The position numbers were made by a program, and so were the translations under genes. From contig NZ_JAFEWF010000008.1 of NCBI RefSeq assembly GCF_017355835.1, positions 434,001 to 498,000 of the forward strand: a stretch of 64,000 nucleotides of DNA, read 5' to 3'. The notes under the pieces were generated by a model. The model made no database searches. It had not been told where the DNA came from and saw nothing but the letters and a program-made list of their open reading frames with translations. This document shows, piece by piece, positions 37,907-48,296 of this stretch. Numbering within the stretch: position 1 is the first letter of the stretch; every line of letters begins with the position of its first letter. The DNA is from Desertivirga brevis. Lineage in GTDB: Bacteria > Bacteroidota > Bacteroidia > Sphingobacteriales > Sphingobacteriaceae.

Positions 37907-38878
37907 ATGAAGAAGATATTATTAATGGTACTGATAGCATCCGTTTGTTTAAGTTCTTGTAAGAACGGTGACTGGGAGTTTGATGATTATGAGTTTCAAT
38001 CGGTTTATTTCGCCTACCAGGGGCCTGTAAGAACTATAACACTAGGTGAGGATGTCTTCGACACCTCCCTGGATAATGAGCATAAGTTTGAAATTTTTGC
38101 AACAATGGGAGGAGTATACTCTAACAAATCTGATGTAACAGTTGGCGTTCAGATTGACAATTCACTTGCCGCTAATAAAGCTTTCAATACGGGTGGCGAT
38201 ATTGTTGCAATGCCATCAAGTTACTACCGCCTTACGTCTAATCAAATTATTATTCCTAAGGGTAAAATAGCGGGAGGGGTGCAGGTAGAATTATCTGATG
38301 CTTTTTTTGCTGATCCTCTTTCTTTAAAAAATACTTATGTGATTCCGGTGCGAATGACCAATGTTCAAAATGCAGACTCAATAGTAGCGGGTAAAAATTA
38401 TGTATTATATGCCGTGAAATATATTAATCCATGGCATGCAAACTATCTAAGAAGAGGAAAGGATGTAGTAACCGGAAAAAATGGAAATACATCACTGAAT
38501 AAAACGATCGTAAGACATAAGCAATACGTAGAAGACGACGAAGTTTCGGGACTAAAGACAAATTCTCTTGCCGTTGCCGAGTTCCCTGTTATTTTCAAGG
38601 ATCAGAATAACCAAAATATCACTTGTAAGCTTCAATTGAATTTCGATAATAACGGAAATTGTTCCATTACTAATGGTGGAGATAATAGTTTCACAGCATC
38701 CGGAAGTGGGAAGTTTGTGAAGAAGGGCGAGAAGAACAGTTGGGGAGCTAAAGACCGGGATGCTCTATATCTAAATTACCAGGTAGATCTAGCCTCCATG
38801 CATGTTGTTTCAACAGATACGCTGGTTGTACGCGATCGTGGGGTAAAGATGGAAACTTTTACTCCTGTAAGCAAATAG
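37907..38878 (+). CDS. xusE: DUF1735-type surface lipoprotein, XusE-like (copy 2)
   Basis: A 323-residue lipoprotein (lipobox LSSC, Cys18). The N-terminal domain matches the BT_3987-like/DUF1735 type (TSLDNEHKFEIFATMGG; YYRLTSNQIIIPKG; DAFFADP), and the C-terminal half has a small beta-rich domain with GKFVKKGEKNSWG and RDALYLNYQV, both also present in the copy 1 relative at 13335. It is followed 23 bases later by the GH10 gene. A role as surface glycan-binding protein is inferred from position (XusE in the xylan system). Confidence 0.86.
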   Translation: MKKILLMVLIASVCLSSCKNGDWEFDDYEFQSVYFAYQGPVRTITLGEDVFDTSLDNEHKFEIFATMGGVYSNKSDVTVGVQIDNSLAANKAFNTGGDIVAMPSSYYRLTSNQIIIPKGKIAGGVQVELSDAFFADPLSLKNTYVIPVRMTNVQNADSIVAGKNYVLYAVKYINPWHANYLRRGKDVVTGKNGNTSLNKTIVRHKQYVEDDEVSGLKTNSLAVAEFPVIFKDQNNQNITCKLQLNFDNNGNCSITNGGDNSFTASGSGKFVKKGEKNSWGAKDRDALYLNYQVDLASMHVVSTDTLVVRDRGVKMETFTPVSK

Positions 38879-38901
38879 TTTAAGCTTTAAAAGATATTAG
38901 A

Positions 38902-41040
38902 ATGAAGAATATAAATATATTGGCACTAAGCCTCGCTGCCTCAGCGCTGATGACTTCTTGTACAAAAAGTGAGCTTCTTGATTATCATGTCGATAAACCT
39001 GCAAGTTTCGCCCAGCAGGAGCTAATTGACGCATACCAACCATTGAAAACTTATATGAAAGCCGACCCGGCCTCTAACTTCAAACTTGGTGTTGCCTTGT
39101 CTCTTTCAGAGTATGTTAACAAAGGCGTGAAGTATAGACTAGCTAATACCAACTTCAATGAAATTGTTCTGGGGTATGAAATGAAACATGGAGCGGTAGT
39201 TCAGGCGGACGGAAAATTATCCCTTGATAACGTAAAAACCCTGCTGGAGACTGCAAAAAACGCAGGGATGGCGGTTTATGGACATACGCTTACGTGGCAT
39301 GCAAATCAGAATGCTACCTATTTAAATAAACTTATTGCACCACTAATAATTCCCGGCCAAAGTACGCCTACCTGGGACCCTGTTATCGAAGCAAATTTTG
39401 AGACAGATAACAATTCAAATTACGAGTCAAATGCAAATGCAAAACTTTCTTTTACCCCTGCAGGGCAAGGCGAAGGGGGAACGGGAAGAGCATTGAAGAT
39501 AACGAATGACGTGGTTCGAGCAAACGACTGGGATGCGCAGTTTTTTATTAAATTCAGTCCTGTGGTAGCTGTAGGGGAACAATATGAGTTAAGTATGGAT
39601 GTAAAGGCTGACGCAGATGTAGATTTCCCAACTCAGGCGCATATTGTTCCTTATTCTTATAAATTTTATGACTTTTTTGGAAGTATTCCCGCTAAAACTA
39701 CCTGGTCAAAATACACTAAAACTATTACAGTCACCCAGGACATGGCTGCGAGTGGAGCTATCGCATTTAATTTAGGTAAAAATGCGACAAGTTATTATTT
39801 TGATAATATTTCTTTGAAAAAGTATAATGCCAAAGGCAGTGGGAATGCAGGCTATTCGTTCTTTTTTACAAATCCATCGGCCAAAAACTTTTGGGATGCT
39901 CAGGTTGCTTATGATTTCCCCGCTTTACAAAACAACAAAGAGTATACTTTAAAGATTGTGGCAAAGGGAAGTGTTGAAGGTGCTATACGTGCAGAGTTAC
40001 AGTCCTCGTCGGATTATTCTTCAAACTCTTTTGGAACCCTTAGTTTAGGCAATGCATGGAAAGAGTATGAACTGAAAGTTACTACTTCAAAGGCTGATCG
40101 TAATAGGTTCATTATTAGTTTCGGCGATTATGCTGGGACTGTTAATATAGACAACGTAAAATTAACTGCAAGTGGAAGTACTGAAAATCTAATCGCTACT
40201 TCTGATTTCGAATCAGGAGTAGGTAGCTGGGGTGGTTGGGGTAACGGATCAACTCGTGGTCTCTCAGCTCAAGGCCAGGGTTTTGGTGGTGCACTTGATC
40301 AGATCATTGAAAAAACACCTGCAGAAAAGAAAACAATAATCACCAACGCTCTGAACCAATTTATTTCGGGGATGGTTGATACCTGCAAATATTATGTTAA
40401 AGCCTGGGATGTTGTCAATGAGCCCATGGATGATGGCCGTCCATCCGAATTAAAAACGGGCGTGGGTAAAAAGCTCGCGGAAGATGAGTTTTACTGGCAG
40501 GATTACATGGGTAAAGATTATGCAGTGGAAGCATTTAAGATAGCTCGTCAACATGCCAATCAAGGAGATAAGCTTTTTATTAATGATTATAATCTGGAAT
40601 ATAGTATTCCCAAATGCCGTGGCCTGATTGAATATGTGAAATATATAGAAAGTAAAGGTGCCGTTGTAGACGGTATAGGAACTCAAATGCACATTGATAT
40701 CAATACTGACAAGGCCAAAATTGCCGAGATGTTTACTTTACTCGCTGCTACTGGGAAGTTGATCAAGGTGTCAGAATTAGATTTAGGTTTGGGCAATGTT
40801 AAAACGCCTGAGGCTACAGAAGCGCAGTATAAGGCGCAGTTAGACATGTATAAATATGTAATTGAGAAATATTTCGAGCTTGTACCGAAAGCTCAGAGAT
40901 ATGGAATTACGATCTGGAGCCCTACAGATAGTCCTGCAAGCTCAAGTTGGAGAGCAGGAGAACCAATTGGCCTTTGGACAGAAGGTTTTACACGCAAACC
41001 AGCTTACATGGGTGTTGCCGACGCTCTAAAAGACAAATAA
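38902..41040 (+). CDS. GH10 endo-1,4-beta-xylanase lipoprotein with two inserted CBM4-like modules (Xyn10C-like)
   Basis: Surface endoxylanase that cuts the xylan backbone for import. The 712-residue lipoprotein has lipobox MTSC (Cys20). The GH10 barrel begins at about 45 and is interrupted by two beta-sandwich modules of CBM4_9 type (about 160-310 and 312-425), the layout known for Prevotella Xyn10C and related Bacteroides enzymes. GH10 landmarks are intact: HTLTWH (128-133), acid/base Glu507 in DVVNEP, NDYN (561-564), TQMH (594-597), nucleophile Glu625 in VSELD and IWSPTDS near the end. It is the last gene of operon 2, before a strong terminator. It is the only clear GH10 enzyme in the window, because the copy 1 relative lacks the catalytic residues. 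Confidence 0.95.
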   Translation: MKNINILALSLAASALMTSCTKSELLDYHVDKPASFAQQELIDAYQPLKTYMKADPASNFKLGVALSLSEYVNKGVKYRLANTNFNEIVLGYEMKHGAVVQADGKLSLDNVKTLLETAKNAGMAVYGHTLTWHANQNATYLNKLIAPLIIPGQSTPTWDPVIEANFETDNNSNYESNANAKLSFTPAGQGEGGTGRALKITNDVVRANDWDAQFFIKFSPVVAVGEQYELSMDVKADADVDFPTQAHIVPYSYKFYDFFGSIPAKTTWSKYTKTITVTQDMAASGAIAFNLGKNATSYYFDNISLKKYNAKGSGNAGYSFFFTNPSAKNFWDAQVAYDFPALQNNKEYTLKIVAKGSVEGAIRAELQSSSDYSSNSFGTLSLGNAWKEYELKVTTSKADRNRFIISFGDYAGTVNIDNVKLTASGSTENLIATSDFESGVGSWGGWGNGSTRGLSAQGQGFGGALDQIIEKTPAEKKTIITNALNQFISGMVDTCKYYVKAWDVVNEPMDDGRPSELKTGVGKKLAEDEFYWQDYMGKDYAVEAFKIARQHANQGDKLFINDYNLEYSIPKCRGLIEYVKYIESKGAVVDGIGTQMHIDINTDKAKIAEMFTLLAATGKLIKVSELDLGLGNVKTPEATEAQYKAQLDMYKYVIEKYFELVPKAQRYGITIWSPTDSPASSSWRAGEPIGLWTEGFTRKPAYMGVADALKDK

Positions 41041-41056
41041 TAATTACTGATCTTTT

Positions 41057-41102
41057 AACCAGGAGTGATTCTTTTAAGAGAATAACTCCTGGTTTTTTTT
41101 AT
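41057..41102 (+). terminator. Intrinsic terminator of Xus operon 2
   Basis: A 10-bp stem (41057-41066 with 41085-41094) encloses an inner ATTCT/AGAAT pairing and is followed by a run of eight T residues. It lies 17 bases after the GH10 stop. Confidence 0.9.
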
Positions 41103-41466
41103 CAGGAAATTTTATAAATATTTCTCCAACAGCTGCCATTGCTTGTATTTAATGCTCTGCCATCTCTCCAGCTAAATAGAAATTTTTCTTCCTTATATTA
41201 GTTCTAATGATTTTTATTACGTAACAACTCCTGGAAAGGAACCTCTGCTTGTCCTGTTGAAGGAGCCGAAAATGTAACTCCCGCCTTCTCAAATGCACGA
41301 ATTAATCGGATCTGAATTTGCTTGTTGTGTAATTAAGTGCATTTGCTTAGGTAGGAGGGTAACTGCAGAGACTATGGACCTTGTTAAATTTTCGATAAAT
41401 TAGATTGGAGCAGCTCAGATGGAGAATGATCCTGCATCTTCCTCTGAGCTTAAGCTTTAGAAGGCC
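41103..41466. other. Non-coding region after operon 2
   Basis: No complete gene. On the minus strand an open stretch (41332 down to a stop at 41204) reads KQIQIRLIRAFEKAGVTF and continues about 25 codons; it resembles the end of a decayed protein gene but has no start codon. Otherwise nothing recognisable. Confidence 0.4.
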
Positions 41467-42590
<1,124 letters not shown>

Positions 42591-42769
42591 CTAGTTAAAA
42601 GAACTAAAGTAAGGCAGGCTCAATAGCAACAATGCTAAAATTGTTCAGTCTTCTAGCAGGAATGTTCAAGGATCTATCCCGGAGGGTAGATTCACCCGGC
42701 ATTGGTAAGTAAGAATAATTGCAATAAGGGTGTGTTGCCCAGGTCTAAAATAGTGCTAATGCTGATAAA

Positions 42770-43594
42770 CTAACGTTTTGAGGATGTAGGAAGAGAATAA
42801 TTCTTGCAAAACTTCCAGATCTCCTCACTCGTATGTACTCCATTTACTACGTCATTAGAAATCCAATGGCCTTTTCCCTTCAATGTTAATAATGCCATTG
42901 CAACTCCATTTTCTCCGGCATTCCAGTAAGTTTTACTAGCTATTGAATTAGGATTACTAGCAGGGTAGGGGTTGGTAATAATGGGTGTTTCAGAGCAACC
43001 ATTTCTGATTCGCCAGGCATTCATGCAAACTTCTACTCCGCTGTAGCTTACAACATCATCAGTAGTTCCATGAGTGTGAATAATTGGTACTGGTCGGGCA
43101 CTGTCTGTATTTTGGCCCCTGAGCGGATAACCGCTAATAGGAGCAAAGGCTGCAATTTTATCAGAAATGCGATTTGCCGCAAAGTAAGTCATCATACCGC
43201 CCATCGAAAAGCCTGAAAGATAAACCCTGTTACGATCGATTTTGTACCGGGCAGCCATGTTGTCAATAATTGAAAGAATGAAATCAAGGTCCGTTGAACC
43301 TGAGATATCCCATCTTTTATTAATCCCATCGGGAAATACTACAGCAAAACCAGCCGTATCCGCCACCTGTTCCCATTTGGCCTGTGCCTTTTGATAAGCT
43401 GCGTCTTGGTTAAAACCATGCATTGAAATAATTAAGGGTCGTTTAGCTGGAAGATTTGCTGGTGCATGTACAAGAAAGTGGCGTGTTACGCCACCCACCT
43501 GAATTTCTTCAGCTTTCACCGCAAGTGTTAAAAATACCAGACAACATATAACAGAGAAAAGCTTTCTTATGGATTTTGATGATATAATTTTCAT
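42770..43594 (-). CDS. LpqC/PHB-depolymerase-type CE1 esterase, probable feruloyl or acetyl-xylan esterase
   Basis: A 274-residue secreted alpha/beta-hydrolase (signal peptide to about 28, cleavage near VKAEE). Predicted catalytic residues: Ser130 in GFSMGG, Asp179/180 in HGTTDDVV and His243 in KGKGHW; the oxyanion region is SMHGF. This architecture is shared by LpqC-type esterases that remove feruloyl or acetyl groups from xylan side chains. It starts 23 bases after the GH127-type gene stops, so the two form an operon read leftward. Ester specificity is inferred. Confidence 0.88.
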   Translation of the reverse strand: MKIISSKSIRKLFSVICCLVFLTLAVKAEEIQVGGVTRHFLVHAPANLPAKRPLIISMHGFNQDAAYQKAQAKWEQVADTAGFAVVFPDGINKRWDISGSTDLDFILSIIDNMAARYKIDRNRVYLSGFSMGGMMTYFAANRISDKIAAFAPISGYPLRGQNTDSARPVPIIHTHGTTDDVVSYSGVEVCMNAWRIRNGCSETPIITNPYPASNPNSIASKTYWNAGENGVAMALLTLKGKGHWISNDVVNGVHTSEEIWKFCKNYSLPTSSKR

Positions 43595-43617
43595 TATATG
43601 CTTTATAATAGGTCTAA

Positions 43618-46011
43618 CTATTTCCTTACTAATCTTACATAGTAAACAGGTCCTGCAATATTTCCTTGTTTGCCTTGAAATTTCACAATGATCTTTTCTT
43701 GCCCTTTCAATATTGATTCGGGAATGGAATATTCAACTTCCTGGAACTTCTGCTGGTTCCATTTTCCAGAAATGTCTTCAGATGCAAGCTTCTTATCATT
43801 TATAAAGATGTCAAATTTTCGATTTCCTGATTCTGCTCCCCAGTAGCGAACAATAAGGCTTAGATTGGTTTCCTTATTCGTAGAGAGGGAATAGCTGAAA
43901 AAACCATCATTTTGTGCGCTTCGCCAGAACTGATCCATATTATTCCCAGTATTCGAGTTCTGTTTCTGAACAAAATGATCTGCTTCAGGTTGCTGCTCTC
44001 CTGGTGCAACAAAATCAACTGTTCTCTTTTGAAGAGCAAGATTAAATTCCTCAATTTTCGCTACCGAGTCGAGATACGATCTGTACTGGTTGTTCGATAA
44101 GCCCATCCAATACATCATATATCTTGCATCGTGGATCTTATAGAAGGGCTCTAAAACTACATCTGTCGGGTTTTCTATCTTAACCCCTGCTAATTTAAAT
44201 GTCAGGGGTTTTCCTGAAACCGGAGTTAATTTATCTCCGAGCAACTCAATGTTATCTTCTATTAGTATTGGAGCTTTATCAACTGCTAGCTTTTTACCAC
44301 TGGCAATGTGCCCCCAGCGACTATCCCCAGCAACTATACCCCTTAGGTCTTCTGTTCCAGTTTTAGCTCCAAGAAGGATTGGACCATGCATGAAAGCAAT
44401 GTAATTCGGAACATTTGGTAAATGTTCAATGGTTGTATGCATTGGAAGCGAAACATCTATCCGGTCACCTTTTTTCCATAGGCGATTTATTGCCATGTAG
44501 GATGATGGTTGCGCCTTGCTTTCTACGGGCTTTCCATTTACCAATACTTTGAATTCCCCTTCTTTTACCCATTGTGGGTACCTGATCTTCAACGTGAAAG
44601 AGCTCTTCCCTTCGGTAATTTCAAGTCTTGTCTGACCTTGATCTGGAAAACTTGTTTGTTGTTTAAGTTTTATTCCCTTTTCTTTCCATGTTAACTCTGA
44701 AGGCAAAAAGAGATTGACAAACAGATTATTATCACTATGGGTATAAATAAATTGGCCGTACTTACCATGGTTTTCCATTCCACTGCCTACGCAACACCAC
44801 ATTCCTTCATTGGGGGAGGAGTATACCCGGTAATGGCGTGGACGAGCAGGAGTGAAATAAACATATCCTCCATGAGTAGGATGCTGAGTTGATAAAATAT
44901 GATTATAAAGTGCCTTCTCATAATAATCAGCATATTTAGCTTGTGGGTCTTCTCGAAACAGATCTTCCGTAAGCTTAAGCATGTTGTAAGTATTACAGGA
45001 TTCTGGCCCTTCTACATCATTCACAAAATCTATATTGGCTCCCCGGCTGGGGAAAAATTCCCTCCGGCTGTTCCCACCGAGTGCAATTGAGCGATTGGTT
45101 GTCACAGTCTCCCAGAAAAAGCTTCCGGCTTTTTTATAAGTCTCATCCTTTGCAACTTCTCCAATTCTTTCAAAACCTATTGCTTTTGGTACCTGGGTAT
45201 TAGCGTGCTTGTTGTCGAGATTATCGGTTGAAGCCGCCATGGCATCTAGCAGCATTTTATGTGAAAACCTTTTTGCTGCAGTCAAATATTTTTTTTCACC
45301 GGTCATTGCATAGGCGTCGGCGTAAATTTCGTTCATCCCTCCATGTTCATTCCCGAGCATTTCATTCATTTTACTGTCTGAAAGACTGGATGTAATATCA
45401 ATTCCCCAATCGCAGAACCTAAGGAACATTTGTTTTGCCTGCTCATTACCTGTATACAACCAGGCATCTCTTAAACCTGCATATGTTTTATGGACATTAT
45501 ACCAGGGCACCCAATACTTCCAGATCAGGCTAACATCACCTGCTTTAATTTTCGGCCATATCCCGATGCCATTTGGAACAGCTCCAACATAGCCCCTGGC
45601 CCAATCAGGGTAGGTCGACGTATTGGCATCCTGACAGACTTTTAATTCTCCTATGATATAATCCAGTCTTTTCTTGCACTCCATATTTCCAGTTGCAGCG
45701 TAATGGATGGCAAGGGCAGAAATATAATGGCCTCCCACGTGTCCATCCAGATCGGCCCAATTAGGAAAAATAGCAGCTTTGGAAGGAAGGCCTGCTTCTT
45801 TACGGTAGCCTGCAAATAGCCTGTCTACATCATATTTCAGAAGGGTTTGGATGTTAAGGTCCTGAGCATGTTTAAATGGACTTTCCAGTAACTTTACGTC
45901 ATTTAGTGAAAATGCATTTGAGTAGAGCTTGTTCTGCGCTTTTAGAGCTGACGCAGAATATAAGCAGAAGATTGCCTGCGCAACAGCAAGTTTTCTTAAG
46001 ATACTTTTCAT
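43618..46011 (-). CDS. GH127/GH146-family beta-L-arabinofuranosidase
   Basis: A 797-residue secreted enzyme (signal peptide cleaved near LKAQN) of the former DUF1680 family with an (alpha/alpha)6 barrel. The four residues that bind zinc and act in catalysis in GH127 are visible: Glu337 and Cys339 in GPESCN, and Cys406-Cys407 in MWCCVGS, with Cys406 as likely nucleophile. Other landmarks are LLESPFKHAQDLN, GHVGGHYISALA and GMENHGKYGQ. The length with C-terminal beta domains fits GH146-like members better than the shorter GH127 type. It should release beta-L-arabinofuranose in the periplasm. It is followed by the LpqC-type esterase gene. Confidence 0.9.
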   Translation of the reverse strand: MKSILRKLAVAQAIFCLYSASALKAQNKLYSNAFSLNDVKLLESPFKHAQDLNIQTLLKYDVDRLFAGYRKEAGLPSKAAIFPNWADLDGHVGGHYISALAIHYAATGNMECKKRLDYIIGELKVCQDANTSTYPDWARGYVGAVPNGIGIWPKIKAGDVSLIWKYWVPWYNVHKTYAGLRDAWLYTGNEQAKQMFLRFCDWGIDITSSLSDSKMNEMLGNEHGGMNEIYADAYAMTGEKKYLTAAKRFSHKMLLDAMAASTDNLDNKHANTQVPKAIGFERIGEVAKDETYKKAGSFFWETVTTNRSIALGGNSRREFFPSRGANIDFVNDVEGPESCNTYNMLKLTEDLFREDPQAKYADYYEKALYNHILSTQHPTHGGYVYFTPARPRHYRVYSSPNEGMWCCVGSGMENHGKYGQFIYTHSDNNLFVNLFLPSELTWKEKGIKLKQQTSFPDQGQTRLEITEGKSSFTLKIRYPQWVKEGEFKVLVNGKPVESKAQPSSYMAINRLWKKGDRIDVSLPMHTTIEHLPNVPNYIAFMHGPILLGAKTGTEDLRGIVAGDSRWGHIASGKKLAVDKAPILIEDNIELLGDKLTPVSGKPLTFKLAGVKIENPTDVVLEPFYKIHDARYMMYWMGLSNNQYRSYLDSVAKIEEFNLALQKRTVDFVAPGEQQPEADHFVQKQNSNTGNNMDQFWRSAQNDGFFSYSLSTNKETNLSLIVRYWGAESGNRKFDIFINDKKLASEDISGKWNQQKFQEVEYSIPESILKGQEKIIVKFQGKQGNIAGPVYYVRLVRK

Positions 46012-46126
46012 TTTTAATTAGGTCTAATTGTGTGTTGTTGTTAGCAGTAGTTATCCCAACAGCACCTAAGATACGGAGTCCTTGCTTCAATAAAAATTTT
46101 GAGAGAACTTACTACAAAATAAACTG

Positions 46127-46160
46127 AGAGGAGCCAATTTCTTGTGATACAGACTCCTCT
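46127..46160 (-). terminator. Possible hairpin terminator after the minus-strand GH43 gene
   Basis: AGAGGAG (46127-46133) pairs with CTCCTCT (46154-46160) around a 20-base loop, starting 18 bases after the GH43 stop. In minus-strand orientation the tail is only moderately T-rich, so termination may be weak. Confidence 0.35.
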
Positions 46161-46177
46161 TTAATTATTATAGCAAA

Positions 46178-47965
46178 CTAAGGTTGATTAGCGGAGCTTT
46201 TAACTACCGGTTGCCCTTCTGTGTTCGCTTGAATGTCATTTCCTGAAGTGGCATACAGGCCAATCAGACTTCCAGTAAATCCGCCGGCAACATTGGTTGT
46301 AAGAATATCTCCGGAAACAGTGCCGCCAAGGTTTTTGAAATTTTGTTTATCGGTAGAGTAGTTAAACCTGTAGTTATCTCCCTGGGCTTCTACCTGCAAC
46401 TGAACTGGCTTCTTTGTATCGACCTTACTGCTCGCCAGTACTGTAGTGTTTCCCTTTTCCGTCCTGGCCAGTACAATATAGCTATCGTTTCCTTTTTGAG
46501 TGATGCCAAAAACATAATTGAAACGTTCACTTTGGTAGCAAACCAACCCCGCCATATCCTTATCTGATTTAGGAGCATATTTGAGGGTGACTGTAGCATC
46601 GAAGGTATTATGCTGCTGACGATAAAAGAGCGTTGAAATTGGTGCCACTGCTTTAATATTTTTCTCGAACGGTGTAACTGTCAGACCATTTTTTGTCTGA
46701 GAGACAAAGCCTTCTCTTGGTCCGCGAATGCCAATCCACTTATAATCTAGTTTTCCAGTAGTAAAATTATCAGTAAAACTGAAGTTTCCATTTGGAAGGA
46801 AACCATTTTGTCCTGTCTGATTTTTTACTCCTGCAGGCATTTTAATCTTTGGTTTAAGAGGAACAAGGCCGTTTTCAAAAACTGGAAATTCTCCGCTCCA
46901 GTCTACAGGCAACATGAAGGTTTCCCGTCCAGTTGTTACCTGGTCTTTCTCATTCGGTCGGATACCTAGGAATACTCCATAGTATTTACCGTTTGGCCCT
47001 TCTACCAGATCAGCGTGGCCCGCCCAATCCATTTTGTTCATTCTGTTTTTAGGAAAATGCCTTTGAGTTAGGATAGGGTTGCTTGGCGCTGGTTTAAAAG
47101 GTCCTTTGGGACTATCACTAACAAAAATGACCTCGCTATGCCAGTCGCCTGTACCTCCTTCTGCACACATCAGGTAATACCGTCCATTCTTTTTGTAAAG
47201 GTGCGGCCCTTCGATCCATATAGGTTTTAAACTTATGTCAACCCCTCCATCAACAATGATCTTATCAGAACCTTCAATCACTTTGTCATTTTCCAGATCA
47301 TAGTCCCAAATTTTAATAACACGGTGACCTTCATAAAGTGCTTTTCCTTTTGGTGGCGCGTCATTATGTAATACATAGGCCTTTCCATCATCATCAAAAA
47401 ATAAGGAAGGATCAATACCATCAAATTTTAGCCTAACCGGATCGCTCCATCCCTTAGCAGGATCCTGGGTTTTCACTACAATATTACCCATGCCCGCCGA
47501 GATCTGGGTAGTGATCATATAGAAAGTATTATTATTCTTATTGTATTTGATATCGGGTGCATAAACTCCCGCCGAGATTCCAGTATTTTGTACTTTAAGT
47601 TGGGATGGTCTGTCTAATACATGTCCGATTTGTTTCCAGTTAACCAAATCATTTGAATGGAAAATAGGAACACCGGGGACCATTGCAAAAGATGAGTTTA
47701 CCAGATAATAATCATTCCCTTTTCGTGTAATACTTGGATCTGGATAGCATCCTTGCAGTATTGGAGTGTAAAACTCATCGTCTTTCAATGGGTTTTCGTT
47801 ATAAATACGATCGTTCCCTTTGTAGGTGAATTGAGAGAATACAGGTGCATCTTTGGATGTTTTAACTGTAGTTTGCGAAGATGCATTTGAGCAGATAATG
47901 ATGGAGGAGATAAATGTAGCGGCTAGTTTGCTCCCCCAAAAGGTCGACAATTTAGTTGAACTCAT
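46178..47965 (-). CDS. GH43 beta-xylosidase/alpha-L-arabinofuranosidase with C-terminal lectin-like domain
   Basis: A 595-residue enzyme with a signal peptide (cleavage near NASSQ). It has a five-bladed GH43 propeller with the acidic triad Asp76 (YPDPS), Asp185 (GIDPS) and Glu252 (IEGPH), and a C-terminal concanavalin-type beta-sandwich (about 400-575) of the GH43_C2 kind. Such enzymes release xylose or arabinose from the ends or side chains of (arabino)xylo-oligosaccharides. Mature location is probably periplasmic, since there is no lipobox. It is divergently oriented to the second GH43 gene at 48297. Confidence 0.92.
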   Translation of the reverse strand: MSSTKLSTFWGSKLAATFISSIIICSNASSQTTVKTSKDAPVFSQFTYKGNDRIYNENPLKDDEFYTPILQGCYPDPSITRKGNDYYLVNSSFAMVPGVPIFHSNDLVNWKQIGHVLDRPSQLKVQNTGISAGVYAPDIKYNKNNNTFYMITTQISAGMGNIVVKTQDPAKGWSDPVRLKFDGIDPSLFFDDDGKAYVLHNDAPPKGKALYEGHRVIKIWDYDLENDKVIEGSDKIIVDGGVDISLKPIWIEGPHLYKKNGRYYLMCAEGGTGDWHSEVIFVSDSPKGPFKPAPSNPILTQRHFPKNRMNKMDWAGHADLVEGPNGKYYGVFLGIRPNEKDQVTTGRETFMLPVDWSGEFPVFENGLVPLKPKIKMPAGVKNQTGQNGFLPNGNFSFTDNFTTGKLDYKWIGIRGPREGFVSQTKNGLTVTPFEKNIKAVAPISTLFYRQQHNTFDATVTLKYAPKSDKDMAGLVCYQSERFNYVFGITQKGNDSYIVLARTEKGNTTVLASSKVDTKKPVQLQVEAQGDNYRFNYSTDKQNFKNLGGTVSGDILTTNVAGGFTGSLIGLYATSGNDIQANTEGQPVVKSSANQP

Positions 47966-48296
47966 TAATAAAAGGTTATTTAATTGATTTGAAAAAAGTA
48001 TCTATTGCTAGTTATTTTATTACCTGATCAAAAATCGCAGAAGCTTTATTCTCTTAGGGGTACAGGTGATGATGTTTATAGCACAAATGTTAAAAGTGTG
48101 GTCCTTGGCCTGCCTTAAGTCATCTCTTGTACATTTGTTATATATCTTTTCACATTTATGCAGGCTTTCATTTACTATCCGAAATAGATTTGTTTTGCGG
48201 GAATTGCTCCCCTTGGCGGCAACTCTAAAGCATCACTTCTGGAGGTAATCTTATTGCTCCTGATCAGATACTTCCTTAAATTACGCAACCGATTTT
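47966..48296. other. Divergent intergenic region between two GH43 genes
   Basis: A 331-base region that must hold promoters for both directions. On the plus strand TAGATTTG (48185-48192) matches the Bacteroidota -7 element TAnnTTTG, but no TTTG sits 19 bases upstream of it. Nothing clear is seen for the minus strand. No gene found. Confidence 0.4.
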
